DNA of 64,000 bases from positions 31,504,136 through 31,568,135 of the forward strand of contig OW028580.1 of assembly GCA_932294295.1 (NCBI GenBank), read 5' to 3'. The position numbers were made by a program, and so were the translations under genes. Below are positions 45,442-58,261 of the stretch, piece by piece. The notes beneath the pieces are model-generated. The model made no database searches and was not told where the DNA came from. It saw only the letters and a list, made by a program, of their open reading frames with translations. Positions within the stretch are counted from its first letter, which is position 1; each line of letters begins with the position of its first letter. The DNA is from Alitta virens (lineage: Eukaryota; Annelida; Polychaeta; Phyllodocida; Nereididae).

Positions 45442-48400
45442 TGGATATATATATGCAAATACTGAATCAATGATGGGTCAAAATTTGCTTACACCCCAGC
45501 AAAATGATGAAATATTTTATTAAATTGGAGCCTGAAATGCTATTATCATGAATTGTGATGTTTTTAAAATTTTTGAAACTATCTTTTAGATTTCCTTGTG
45601 TTGTGTGTTGTTCAAAACAGATTTGTGATAATTAGATAATAACTTTTTATATATATACTTAGTATATATAGTGTAAATACCACAACAAACATATGGTTTA
45701 TTCGCTCATTCTGAATTTATCTGGGTTTATTATCATGAATTATAATTTGAGACCATGAACAACTACTTGGCTTAAATCAAATGCATGCCACAAATCTAAT
45801 TGGTGAATGTGTATGAAATCATTGATGCACAAGGTCAAAGTTTAAGATATTCTATATTTTCCACATAAGACAAAGACAATAGTTATGTAGAAAAATGCAT
45901 ATACAGCTGTATACACATATGGTATATTATGGATCTACTATGGAGGGAGCTCCCCAAACACAATCAGTTGTCACTAACTGGGGAGCTTCATGTGTGGTAA
46001 GTGTGAAACCTCTCCCAACCACACTGTGAATTATAAACGTATGATACTGTGACCTTGACCTGAGAGAAAGTAAACATGTCTCAGACTTCTCAGACTCACT
46101 GCTTTTATTTGACTAGTTGTCAGGAAGACCCCAAAGACACGGAATGGGGCCACATTCTCCTCTAAAGATTATCCCAGAAAAGAAATTCACTAAGACCTGG
46201 AGGAATCTGGAAAGAGGTGTCTATTGGAGAAGAGAACCATGTGTTATGTCATAATGAAAAAGGAGGCCAGAGGATTTGAAACCCTCAGTCAGGAATAGGA
46301 AATCTGAATAACCTGTGTCAAAATAGCCCACCCAAACAAAAAGTATAATGTTTTGGAGTGGCCGTCTCTTAGCCCTAACCTCAATCCACTAGAATAAGTG
46401 CGGAGAGAACAAACATATAGACATCAAGCGTAGACAAAATTCAGTAGCTTCGACAGACTTTATTTAATTTACAATATGGCAACCCTTTTTCTGTGGTATC
46501 TGGCCACTAGATCACCATAAATCTATAGATCTACCTTGTCAGATCAACAAATTTATATCAGTTTTCTCCTGTTTCTTTGATTTTGTCATCGAGTCAGGTC
46601 ATGCAGAGGATGTGAAGGGTAACCATACATTGCTCGTCTTTGCCTGGCAGAGCTGGCCACAGATAAGACAATCTGTTTCAAAAGAAAAATGTTGCTGTCT
46701 GACTTCAACTTGACCCCTTAGTATCAGAGCCTATCAATGGTGGAACTGTAGCAGCTTCATCATCTACAGTACCAGAAGAGGTTACTCTCGACACTTGAGC
46801 TTCACTGACAAATGTTGCTCGGCAGTTCCGGTAATTAACTAATGTTTCATCCCCTTTTGCAAGGGCTTCTTCACATTCAAGAGGTTTAAGTGAGACCTGG
46901 CTAATTTGGATGACAATGGTCTTGCACAAAAATTGCACTTTTTACGAGGAAGGGTATAGGGGTACATACAGTTGACAGTGTTTTAACATACATGTATTAT
47001 AAGGTCATTAACATTTGACTACGTTTCAAGGAAGTGCTTCAGATATATGGAATATGGTATATCTCTTTTTTGGGGTCCCTTGGAACCCCATGAGCCGAAT
47101 TCATCACTTTACTTAACCTGTAGTAAAATAAAACTATGAGGTAATTAAGTCTCTGACAGCATACAGGTTGCGGCATAAAAACTTGCACCAGCAGCTACTG
47201 CTACCTCTTCTGTTATTATCTCAATTGATAATAACAACATGCAGCTGCAATCATACACACGAAAGTAATTATAGTCCTGAATTATCTTTAATATATTTTC
47301 TTGTTTACTCCGGAATTATTGATAATATGGATCTAGATATAGCACATGCACACTTATCACACCTTCGGGTCATTTTCACAGCGGCCTTTGCAATACAAAC
47401 ATTAGATTATGCCACTGATCATACAGATGTGTTACAGACACCTTTGTTGACCTTTGCCACCAAAAATAGGACAAATTGATTAATTTTTAATAAGAAGGTA
47501 GACCATTGACACCTTTAAGTTGAAAAAAGGAATTTTGGATTCTGATACATTATCTGTCTTTTCTGTTTTATTAACTGGACCATCTTCCTGAAAATCATGT
47601 GATTTTTTCCAGATTAGTTGTAGATTCAAAAAGTCCCTCTGGAATACCACTATAAATCTGTTTTAATTTTATGACCTTGCTGGATCAAAACTGAAACCAA
47701 CCTTCTTATCAACGAATACTATAATATACATATGCATGTATAGAAAACACTGAAGGAGGATTCTCTGCAAATATTATATTTTCTGTGGCTTCAGAGGTGT
47801 ATTAACTAGGAAATCTCTAAATTGTAAACTTTTCTGCAACTAGAGACACCTTGCAAGCAGACAGAATTCTGACTTCTGTGACATGTGTCTCTCAGAACAA
47901 GCCTTGCAGCATGCACCCTCTCAATAATTCAGACACTCATATTGTCTGACATTACAAGATCAAAAATATCACAATGACCAATTGCTTATGCCCCTGACTA
48001 AATGTGGCAAAACTTTAAAAGACCTCATAAGCATTTGAGTAACCTAGAGCTATCCCGAAAGAGGAGAAGCCCTGTGCAAGTTTTAGGTCGCACCCTATAT
48101 TTCACACATTTGAACAAACTTGTCTGATATGCATTTATGGGAACTGGAAAAATCAAAGACAATTGATGTACAAACTCAAATGTTTTTTCCCCTTTGCATT
48201 GTTGTGCATTTAATAAGGAAATATTATAAGGAAAACACAATTGACTCATTTGGAAAGCATACATGTATTCTGTCAACAGAATGATGTGATATTTGCTGTT
48301 CAAAGGCAAATAACTGCATATTTAAGATTTATTTTGAGAAAAAAAAAAGTTCTCGAGATTAATTATGAATTCAAAGACCCTATTTAGCATCGTTTTCATA

Positions 48401-49578
48401 TGATGTAACATATATCACAGTAAAGTATGTGAAAAGGGCTTTCATGTAACCTATTACAAGAAAGTAATTCCATAATATGTAATCCGGAGCAGACTGTATT
48501 ACTCAATCGCAACCTAACCAGTGTTATTTTAACAATTTATTTCCAACTTGCTCCTATTATGGCATGAACATGCATTGGACAAACCTGAGAATGCCAGTAT
48601 CACTTTCCTTGACCCTGGAAACATGGGTTTAGACAAAAAAAAATTCAAAATACCTTCCTTAGTTCCTGAGATATTGGCGGAAATGGATATTTCAGTAATG
48701 GCGACCTTAATTTGCATATTGGAAACAAAGCCTAAGGTTTTCAAGTGGCCAACTTAGCTGGAATTGTTCATTGGATCCATATGGATGGGAATCCACCAAA
48801 AAACATTGTACTTGGGTTCATTATCTTGGTAAATGGACTAATATGCCAATTTTGCATTAAAAATTCTGCATAATGAAGTGACATCACAATACGGGCTCCC
48901 TCCTGAAACGCACCCATTTTTTAATCTGGCATCGGGCAAATCCTTCAAGAAGAGATTCTAGGGAACATTTTGGTACCTATAAAGTTATGTATATTTTTCA
49001 TGTTCGCCTACTCCAAAAATATGGCCCTTTTTGGACTTTTCCTAAAGAACTATTAACAATGATTAAAGGTGCGCCTAAAATTAAAATTTCACTTTTTCAG
49101 TTATGTGAGCCACATGGAAGAATATACCCTAAAATGCAGAATCCTAGGTTAATTGGTCAAGGTTGAACCCCAAAAATCTGACTTTAAAAAAGATGACATT
49201 CTCCAGTCAGAATCACTGCAGTTGAAGAGGTAGCTCATTATATATGCATGATGTCACATCAGGAACTTAATTGGGAATCACTGAGGTGTGACCAGATGCA
49301 TGGATGCTGCAACCCAGCATCACAGCTCACTTGTTGCTTATTGGCTGGCTGCTGCCTAATGAAATCATGGGATATCCTGATGTGACGTCACTGGTTCACC
49401 AGATGGCACTGTGACATGGCCAAAGGTTTAAGCATGGAGAAGGACTCAAAATATGCCTTTTTTAGGTTTTAAAATTACGCAATGGCAGTGTGATTAGTGA
49501 AAATTTGTTTAAAATATATATTCTAACACATTAATGAAAAGATATCCATTTTAGGGCACCTTTAAGACTAATGCCCCC
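45442..49578. other. Single-copy region, mostly non-coding
   Basis: This is the native right flank of the duplicated unit. It contains an 8-bp AGCTCCCC/GGGGAGCT inverted repeat (45948-45987) and the Tc1 relic. A minus-strand frame at 46705-46938 ends in an acidic, serine/threonine-rich tail and could be a terminal exon of unknown protein; support is weak. A 12-bp inverted repeat GTCACATCAGGA/TCCTGATGTGAC spans 49253-49386, of MITE-like shape. Confidence 0.45.
46130..46420 (+). pseudogene. Tc1/mariner transposase relic
   Basis: From 46350 the plus frame reads VLEWPSLSPNLNPLE, a stop, then VRREQ. This matches the Tc1-family signature WPxxSPDLNPIE followed by LWxxLK, with the third catalytic acidic residue near its end. 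The upstream 200 bases show only scattered matches, and the frame is broken. It is a short decayed fragment, and its left limit is a guess. Confidence 0.6.
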
Positions 49579-50208
49579 ATAGGCGTAGGGGCTGGGGGGG
49601 GGGCAGGGGGGCAACCGCCCCCCCCTTGGAATCAGGCCAAAGTCATTTTCAGGGCAAATGCTGAGTGATTTCAGGGCAAATGAAGCAGCTGCCCATTCCT
49701 GTGATCTGAGCAGATCCATTGGAAAAAAAACTCCCCTCCCGGAATACAACTCAACAGTTCAACAGTCATCACTAGGGGGCACATCATGCCAAGGGTGATG
49801 AGTCATATTAATGATACAGGAGGGCGCTGCCCTACCAATGGAATTTCCCCAACTTCCTTGTTTATCCCCACCCTTGTGGTTTTCTCACACCTTTGTAAAA
49901 GTAAGTAAATATTCTTGTGGCTTTTCTTGTACCATTGTCAAATGAACCCAAGTTTAAATATCTAGTATTACCCAAGTGCCCTATATCATAGTATATATGA
50001 CAATTTATTTACAAAATCAGGTTACATTCATGTACTGATGATGTACACATGTAACCACATGTAACCACCACTGGACTATAAGCTACAAGCAAATTCTAAG
50101 GTGATTTTTGTTAGAAGATCCTCAAGCCAGTTTAATTCCAGAGATTATGTATACAATCAAGTATCATTAAATTCAACCATTTTGGATGTCTTACAGGGAA
50201 AGTTTATC

Positions 50209-51333
50209 ATGGCAAGTACAAGCAGACCTCGAAAACATGTCTACCGACAGAGAATTAAATGCGAAGAGTGTCACAAAGAATTAAACTCTGACAATTCAGA
50301 CAATCACATCAAAGTGAGGCACAATGGGAAGAAGGTGAAATTTATAAAATTGCCTCAGGATCCCAAGCAGCCCAAGTTAATGTTTAGCTCTTTGAACACA
50401 ATGAACAATTTAAGTAAAGAAGACAATACTGAGGATCAAATATTAAATTTAGACACAGAAATCACTCCTCAGGTTGAGAATAGGGCAGTCGAAAAATTGG
50501 AAACAAATGTACCACAAGAAGATCAACCCAATCAGGAGTGCATCCTGTCATGCTCCAGTATTGGAGACATTGGTGACAGAAGTCAGAAATCTGATGATGT
50601 CCCTGACATTGCTAACAATATGGCCATGGAGCAAAAACTTGACGATGAAATCCCTCAGCTAGATGATGATGCAATCGTTGACATAGATCAACCCACACAG
50701 GAAATGAAAATACCAAAAGCTGTGAAACCTACTGCAAAACCTCCAGAAACTGAGTCAATTGATGCAGATGCCTTCACAAGTTCAGACACTGAAAATAATG
50801 AGTATGAAATATCTTCTCACAACGAAAGAAGTTCAAAAAGTGAAACAAACACACAACATGGGCCAAAACAGCCAGAGCTCAGTAAATATCAACCTCAAAG
50901 ATTCGGCAATGAAAAAGGTTTCAGAGATTTTAACCCAGCTTGGTACAAACAACACCCTTGGCTTAGTTATTCCATTGAGAAGTCTGAAGCATCATGCTAT
51001 GCTTGTGAAACTTACTCTGACTACAAGTTTACTTTCACGAACTGGAAAAAGCCAGAAAGACTTACAAAACATGCCCAAAGTGGCCTGCATTGTACAGCAA
51101 TGACAAAGTGGTTTAATGCCAAAGCTGCTGAAAAGAAGAAGCAGACAATCCTCAATCTCGTGCAAGAGCAACATCAAGCAGCTGTTCAAATGAACCGGCA
51201 GTATTTAGCAGTTATCATAGAATGTCTGTTTTACACAGCACAGCAAAATATTGCTCAACGGGCACATGAAGAGGATCGCACTAATCTTCGTCCTTGGTTT
51301 ATGTGTCCTGAGAGTGCTTCTGCTAAATACTAG
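50209..51333 (+). pseudogene. hAT transposase, N-terminal part
   Basis: The chosen start is ATG 50209 (MASTSRPRKHVYRQ), preceded by a CTTACAG acceptor-like site. The frame is also open upstream to 50101. It has a C2H2/BED-like finger (CEEC then HIKVRH), a long acidic linker, then a TTF-type finger (WYKQHPWLSYS, CYACE, NWKKPERLTKHAQSGLH). The hAT-typical MNRQYLAVIIECLFYTAQQ follows. After RAHEEDR homology stops and the frame ends at 51333. The catalytic core that should follow, with its first two aspartates, is absent. Confidence 0.8.
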
Positions 51334-52168
51334 CAGCTTAGCTAGATATTTACAAGGGAAGAATATTGATGTTGCCACTGCCAGAAGAAATGCAGACCTC
51401 ACAATTCAAGTCCTTGAGAATTGCAGGGATGATGGAAGTTTTGATTTAATTTGGAAATTTTGCGAATCCATCAATGCCAAAATAAAAGATTGGATTATGG
51501 ACAGTGATTTTGACTTAAAAGACTTCACCGTTCCAAGAAAACGCAAACCCTCAAAACGTTTGCAAGCCCTTGTTGGAGAAAGTTGCGAAACAATGGAGGA
51601 TCAATATCCAGTTACTGTAGTATCACACCACAAAGTGGAAACCTACTTTCCAGCACTGGACAGAGTCATCTCTGAGTTACAAAGCAGGTTTCAAAGCAAT
51701 GACCAATCAATTCTTTGTGGCCTGGGTGACATTACCCTGAGTGATGAGCCTGCAGACAGCAGCTTCAATAATGTTGCAGAGTTCTACAAACTAGATCAAG
51801 ATCTGCTGGAAGCAGAATTTGCTATTTTCAAAGCCTTTCGCTCTGACAATAACCTATCATTCACAAAGGCTAGTGAAGTTTATGAGGCCTTGCATGAAGC
51901 TGAGCTGCTGGAGATGGTGCCTCAGTTAGCAAAAGTTATCAAGATATTTACTGTGATACCAGCCACTTCATGTACTGCTGAGAGAGCCTTCAGTGGTCTT
52001 AGGAGAATGAAGACTTACTTGAGGAACACAATGGGACAAGAAAGACTCTCTGATATTGCAGTAATCAACATTGAACGTTCATATGCAAACAAAGTGTTTG
52101 AAAATGACATGGATAGCATGATTGATACATTTGGTAGTTGCAAAGACAGGTGGTCATACTTCTTTTAA
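51305..52168 (+). pseudogene. hAT transposase, C-terminal part
   Basis: A different frame from the preceding part. Homology resumes around NTSSLARYLQGKNIDVATA and runs to the stop at 52168. It includes the catalytic glutamate motif CTAERAFSGLRRMK and the dimerisation tail. About 300-350 residues are missing between the two parts, as judged from the first hAT. This leaves a non-autonomous element with a frameshifted deletion junction near 51300. A longer-lived alternative is a domesticated DNA-binding protein from the first half only. Confidence 0.8.
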
Positions 52169-55100
52169 GTTATAAATGATCAGTCCATGGACACTCTTGT
52201 CTCTTGCTTATAATATACTCAGCAATCAAAGTGACTCTGAGCCTAAAGGGTGAGACAAATCTAGTTCATAATTATAATTATCTTTACAGTTGGAGGTGTT
52301 ACTCTTTCATATTTACATTAATTGGATAGTTTATGAATTTACATTTTTATGCTTAATTTTAGAGTTACATTGAGTCAATCAAGGTCACTGCATTGACAGG
52401 TATTTACCAGATCATGTTACAGTAGTGCAAAAATTTACTTTAGTAGATATTGATTAAAGTTTAAAGAAGGTGTGCAGCCGTGATCAGGTGAAATTGAAAA
52501 AATTTAGGCTGTTGTTGATGAAGCAGGAAGCATACAGGAAGTGAGGTGCATTGTGGGTAAGAGAGTGGTGTCCCCCTGGCGGGTTGTGGGGGAAACTAAA
52601 TTTTCGTCTGCTTGTGAAAAATCCACTTGGGATACAAGTGGGGCTTATGTTGGCTGTGTTTCCAAAATTTGGAAAAAAAGAAAAGATTTATTTTTTGTTT
52701 CCCGAGCAGAACTCTTGACACTATGGCACCTACATGCTTAAAACTGTGCAATAATATAAAATAGTGCAGTGGTGCCTTTTTAGGGTCTCATGCCAAAAAA
52801 AACATGAGAAATATTGAAATAGGGAAAAATTCTTACTTTTTCATACCTTCATATCAAAGACACTATTTATCCTACATGAGTGAAATTTTGTAAATAACAT
52901 ATCTAAATTATAGTATTTCCACTTTTCATATTTAATTTTTGACATTCATTTCATGCTGTTACTAATTGAAAATCTGAAAAAATGCTAAAAGTTGTGTTTA
53001 ATTGTATTTATGGAGCACTAATGCACTTACCCAACAAAATTTCATATGGTATTACGTGTTTAGCAAAACTTATAAAGAAGAAAACTTGTTTTTCTATTCC
53101 TAGACCAGAATCACTTACTGCTGCATACAAAAACTTGTCTTTTAAAATATGTCTAAAATAGTGTAGAGGTTAAAGTTTTGGGGTTTCATGACCATCAATG
53201 ATAAATATAATTTTGTATAAGGGGAAAATATGAAGATTGGATACTCTTTCAAACCCCCATATCAATGACAGTAATATGTTAATGCCTCAGCATGATGCCG
53301 AAGGCCATTATGTTAATAAAATGAATGTAATGCATATACATATATATAATATAATTTTAAACTTGTCAAAATAATAATAGTATAAATAATGATTTGATAT
53401 GATAATGCCAAACCCTCTCATGAAGGTGCACATCCGAAGGATCAAAAATTTATATTCCAGTGACATTCACACATTGCATCGAACAAATCATTTCTGAAAA
53501 ATGCAATGCCACATTCTTCATTCATTTCTAATGAAATTCACATGCTGAGCAGCTACATGAAGTTAGCATTTTCAAAATCATAAAGTAATGAACAAAAAAG
53601 AAAATCAGATTCATGTTACAGTTTAATATAATGAAATACCATTTTGATTACAGTTATTTATCTGCACTACAACAAATATATTACATGGTACTAAGGTTAA
53701 ATTAATGTATGTACCTTTCAATCATTCAGAAGAATATTCAGCTACCAGCACATACAAGGTCTATGTTTTTTGTATAGTTCAGGCAACAGCAGCGATTAAT
53801 TTTCATAAATGCTACAAAATTTTGATTGAGATATTTTTCTTATATAATCAGTATGTTAGACAACTTCTTTAATTACACAATTACATGTCCATTAATCAGA
53901 ATGGGATATGCTCAAACAGCTATTTGGCAACACTGGTTTAATACTATTACATGGCACAAAAGATCTGTATGACATTCCCAGTGGCCACTGTCCAGTCCAT
54001 TGAAGTCCTGAAGCACACAGAATTGTCATCGAGGAAACAGCCTGGACTTCACATATTTGAGAGATGCACGCAGTAATATGTCAATGTAAAATCCTTGCCT
54101 GAAGTGAGTAATATTGAAAATGTCAAGGTTACGATTTCAAGGAGAAAATTAAAATGCATATATCTATTGTAATTTATTGTTTAATTTACCCATTTATTTC
54201 GATGAGACTTCAAAGAATCAACTATTTTATCATATAAGTCAACGGAACACATTTTACAAGATTTGGATAGTTTTGCCTTTGGAATTATAATGTAAAAAAA
54301 AGATGACTGGCTGATACGTTCTAACATTTCTGTCTTGAATTTTATCGTCAATTATGTGCCAATTTTTTACCATCTCCAAGGTGTCTGTAAAGGGCAAATA
54401 TATATATCAACTTATATATCATATTCAGATACATATGCTAGATTAGCCAAACATCGGCATGACATCCGCCAGCATGCTATTTGGGTACAGTTACTTTTGT
54501 GGTTGAATTAATTGCTGTGAAAGTTACTGTTACAAAGACCTCATTTCTGGTCATTTTGAGGTTCAAGTAATATTGCTGAGCTAAACTAACTGCTTTACTC
54601 CAGGTCAATTTGTGACATAATTCAACTCCATAATTAAATAACTTAGGTCATGAGGCATTCTTTTCAAGACCCGTCTTGTGAAATGGTATTTAAACTAGTA
54701 TACTGGCAGACTATTCAAATAATACCAAAGCTAAGATAATAAGAAATATTACACATATCTTTTATACAAAATTTTGTAATGTCTACATGGACATAACCTG
54801 CACAGACTTATCTTATGTAGCCAGTACCAAATGGATGGTGTCAAATGCTGTCAATTCTCATGCTTCTTATAATCTGAAATTGTAAATAATTTTGCTGGAA
54901 AATCCATGGACAACTCAAGCGTGGTCACTTCAGCTGTCTCTAGAGATACATAGTATATTTTGTTTTGTTTTAAAGTTTAAAGCAGTTTTCAGGGGTGGCA
55001 AATTTCACTGATTTTATACAATAAAAGAAATCGGTCCCCCAAGAAGTGTTGTCAATATGAGCACATGATTCTTTAGTTCATAATGTTTGGACACATTCTG

Positions 55101-55508
55101 CAATCAAAATTATTATTAAAATCCAGCTGACCATCCAACACGTATAAGCAGCACATCAAAGGGCCAAAAACTTTATACATTTAGCTTGAATTCACTGCCG
55201 TAATTACAATTACCTTAATTTTTATCACAGGGCCTACATATAATTATTTACTGTGTCAATAGCAATTTACCTGACACTTCTTGAAACTGCCTCCCTATTC
55301 AATTGTCATTGTATTAATTCATCTAGTGGTCTGAGATGTCAAACTAACAACAACAGTGTGAAAACAGCTTGTTCGGGCTAGATCCAGTGGACTGATTTTA
55401 ACGAAACTCACCTTAAAATGATCACAAAGACATCACAATCCATTTCAATAATGATCCGGAGTGAACATATCTCTAGATGACAGAATTGTACATTTTCTTG
55501 AGCGCGAT

Positions 55509-55606
55509 GATGACGTCATCACGCACGCCGGAATCTCCTCACAAATCTTGTCGCAAATCTCGTAACCAAACGAGACGAAAAGTTTGTTTATGTATCTGCG
55601 CATGCG
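55509..55606. promoter_or_regulatory. CRE-like and NRF1-like palindromes
   Basis: GATGACGTCATC (55509-55520) is a 12-bp palindrome around the full cAMP-response element TGACGTCA. TGCGCATGCG (55597-55606) matches the NRF1 half-site pair. Both lie in an unusually CpG-rich patch. No transcript start is identifiable, and a transposon origin is possible. Confidence 0.35.
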
Positions 55607-56220
55607 TGAGATTGTAATTTTCTAAAAATGTAATTTGACTAATCACCCTTCGGCTTTGATACCTACTTAAGTGATCGAGTGCTTTCATTGTTAAAGCTAT
55701 ATTTTGAAATTGATTTCATCCGTTTTGTGTCATAAGAAAGGAAAATCTGAATAAAATGCATACGTTTTCGCAGCAGGCACTTTAAGCCTTGGCAAAGCCC
55801 CTTGTTCAGAGATTGTATAACAATCTCTGCCCTTGTTCAGCTTGAAACCGAAAACTCAGAAATTTTCTACAAGACTGATCTCTCTCACCCAGTCTCTTAA
55901 CACCTGCTTAACATTGCTTAATTTCACTGTCAGCAACCCAGTTGATGAACGTAGATATCAATTTATGAAAATGCATTTCAGCCTTTAAAATGTACATAAG
56001 TAAAACATCTACATGTATGTCAAATGAAACGTATTTAACTGGCTTTAATTTGATATATAATATGTTGTGCTTGAAAGAAGAGGCAACTGTCAGTGGCTGA
56101 ATAAACATAAGGTATCCCATCAGAATGGGACAATTTTCGCAATTTGAAAAACTTAATCTCTCTTTTACAAAACTTCAATTCTCTTGCCTTTAGTTATTTT
56201 TTTGAAGTTTTGTGGTCAAC

Positions 56221-56422
56221 AAGGGCACTTGTCAAGAGGAAAAGTAATAGTGGATCATTGATTTACTACTTTTTCTTGATTAGACATGACAAAGTACACA
56301 TTTCCCAAACAAAGGCGTGTACAAAAAATACATTTTTGTTTGTGAATTTCAGAGGGGGGGGGGCGATGATTGCATTGTATATATCCCCCCCCCCCCACAT
56401 CGCCCTACTATTGACACCCCTG
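56221..56422. mobile_element. hAT-type non-autonomous remnant
   Basis: Third member of the family at 11260-11500 and 37773-38013. It shares TAATAGTGGATCATTGA-like words, a G-run with GCGATGATTGCAT, a C-run, and the right end GACACCCCTG. Confidence 0.5.
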
Positions 56423-58261
56423 AAAAACACTGCGAAAATGGTATCCTGAGAGTTGAAAATATCTGAATATGTATAGGTGTGATACCATCTATCACATCAA
56501 GTTGAAAGCACATGGCATATGTTATATTGACCACAACTTATGGGTCCAAATAATACAATTGATACATCAAATAAACACCCTCTTATGTGTGAAACTCAAT
56601 GAAAAACATTAGATGTCATTATACCATAATATATCCTTAGAATATATATGGAAATAGCATCTTTAATGTATTCAGTTAGGACACATTTCATTGAGCACAT
56701 ATGCCTTTCAGTTGGAACAAGTTCACATGGGCACAAATGTCCTTCCCATCAACAACCAGTTTCTCCTCAAATTGTGTGCACTGAGCCGAAGCCTAGTTAT
56801 TACCACTCTTTCGTACTCTACCATGTCCAGTTGCTACATGTCCAGTTGTTTCAAAAGGTTTTGACCTAGTTGAACTCATTACCTTATTCCTTATCAACAT
56901 TAAAACTGTTCAGTGTTCATCTGACAGTGTTATACTTTCATTTCATGAACAGAACTCTTACACACTTTCGTTTCCAGAGCTGAACTCTAACACTAATGCA
57001 CATCTTAAACGTTTTATACTTCGATGATTTTTTACTTTACATATTATTTTAATAATGCATATTTATGTAGTTATGGTTTCATCCTTGCAAATTTTTAAAG
57101 GGCACTGCTGAAAACAGGTAATACTTACTGAGCATTTTACTCTTGCAAAATATATTTGTAAATAGATAAATCAATAAAATTGGCAAAACTTTACTGATGT
57201 AAAAATGTTTTGGACGTTGCCTAAAATAATCAACTAAATATGGTAAACCAAGCTCTCACTTAATAAACAATGCTCATATGACGTTGATACCCTTACATTC
57301 AACATTGCTTTAACAGCAGCATGATACACTTTCTCTACACCTTTTAAGCTGACATTCAGCTATACTTCACATCCATATGATACGTTTATGATCCTGAGTA
57401 ATTTTGATCCTTTTGGAGTAAAAAAAAACGTTCCTCAAATTTGAGGAAAAACGATCCTCCAAGCATCATGGAGGTAGCTTCTGATGAAAATTTCAAAAAT
57501 GTTTTCAATGAAAAAATAATACAATCATCCTTGGAAAGACCCCTCAAACTGACAATTGTTGTGAGCATGCAAAAACAAATGCAGAGTTGGTGGCAATAGA
57601 CACTTATTTTACACTTATGCAGCTAAAATTAACATAGTATAGACACATATCAGAGGACTAACAGTTAGTTGTTATGTTTATGTATCAATTATTCCAATTT
57701 CTAATAAAACGATCTTTCAAATTTTGAAGATAGATGTAAAAGGATCGAATTGGACCAGTACAACTTGATAATGCATGCCAAACAGCTACATGGGGGAGGT
57801 TATTGTAACATAAATAGAGCTCAATTCTATATAAACCTTGATTAAAATTTTTACCTAGGAGTTCATTCTAGTAGGTGGTACACTTCTTAAGATTCATAAA
57901 TGAATGTTTCCTTTTATCTTGAGCATGGATGCTCACAGAAGTGATCAGAGAAATGGATTCATATTTTTTGAGTTCAGGCAATTTTTCTGAATTGCCTTCA
58001 AGAATTGCGTAAACTCAGCACATTTACATCTTATTATTCTGTAATTTCATTGTTAGACCTATAAGACCATAAGCCAGCCCATAGACCATAAGATAAATTT
58101 ATTAATTTACTTTAGATGAGTCAAACGAGCAAAACATACATGTACATAATTAGGTTTCTGGGCTATGAGGTGACGACACACAGTGTTAAGGAAATCAACA
58201 AACACTGATGTATGCAAAGATCCCTTTTAATATATATTGATTTTGACAATTGCAGGTAATA

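Larger units (their letters stand above)
49579..52168 (+). mobile_element. Second hAT element, internally deleted
   Basis: A separate hAT relic. The likely left end is near CATAGGCGTAGGGG (49579). A G-run, then GCAGGGGGGCAACCGCCCCCCCC (49591-49626), closely resembles the subterminal hairpin of the first hAT. Two transposase parts follow in different frames. No matching right terminal repeat or 8-bp target duplication was found, so the ends are uncertain. Confidence 0.6.
52169..58261. other. Long non-coding stretch before the BTB pseudogene
   Basis: No gene is recognised on either strand over 6 kb. Open frames are short (the longest is 101 codons, over the hAT-type remnant at 56221-56422). 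A locally CpG-containing patch near 55500-55610 is listed separately. The rest is AT-rich with simple ATATAT runs near 53340. Confidence 0.5.

Noticed and set aside
46705..46938. A terminal exon of a host gene on the minus strand
   Set aside because: The peptide looks protein-like, but there is no matching upstream exon, no known domain and only a weak acceptor, so it was not listed as a gene.
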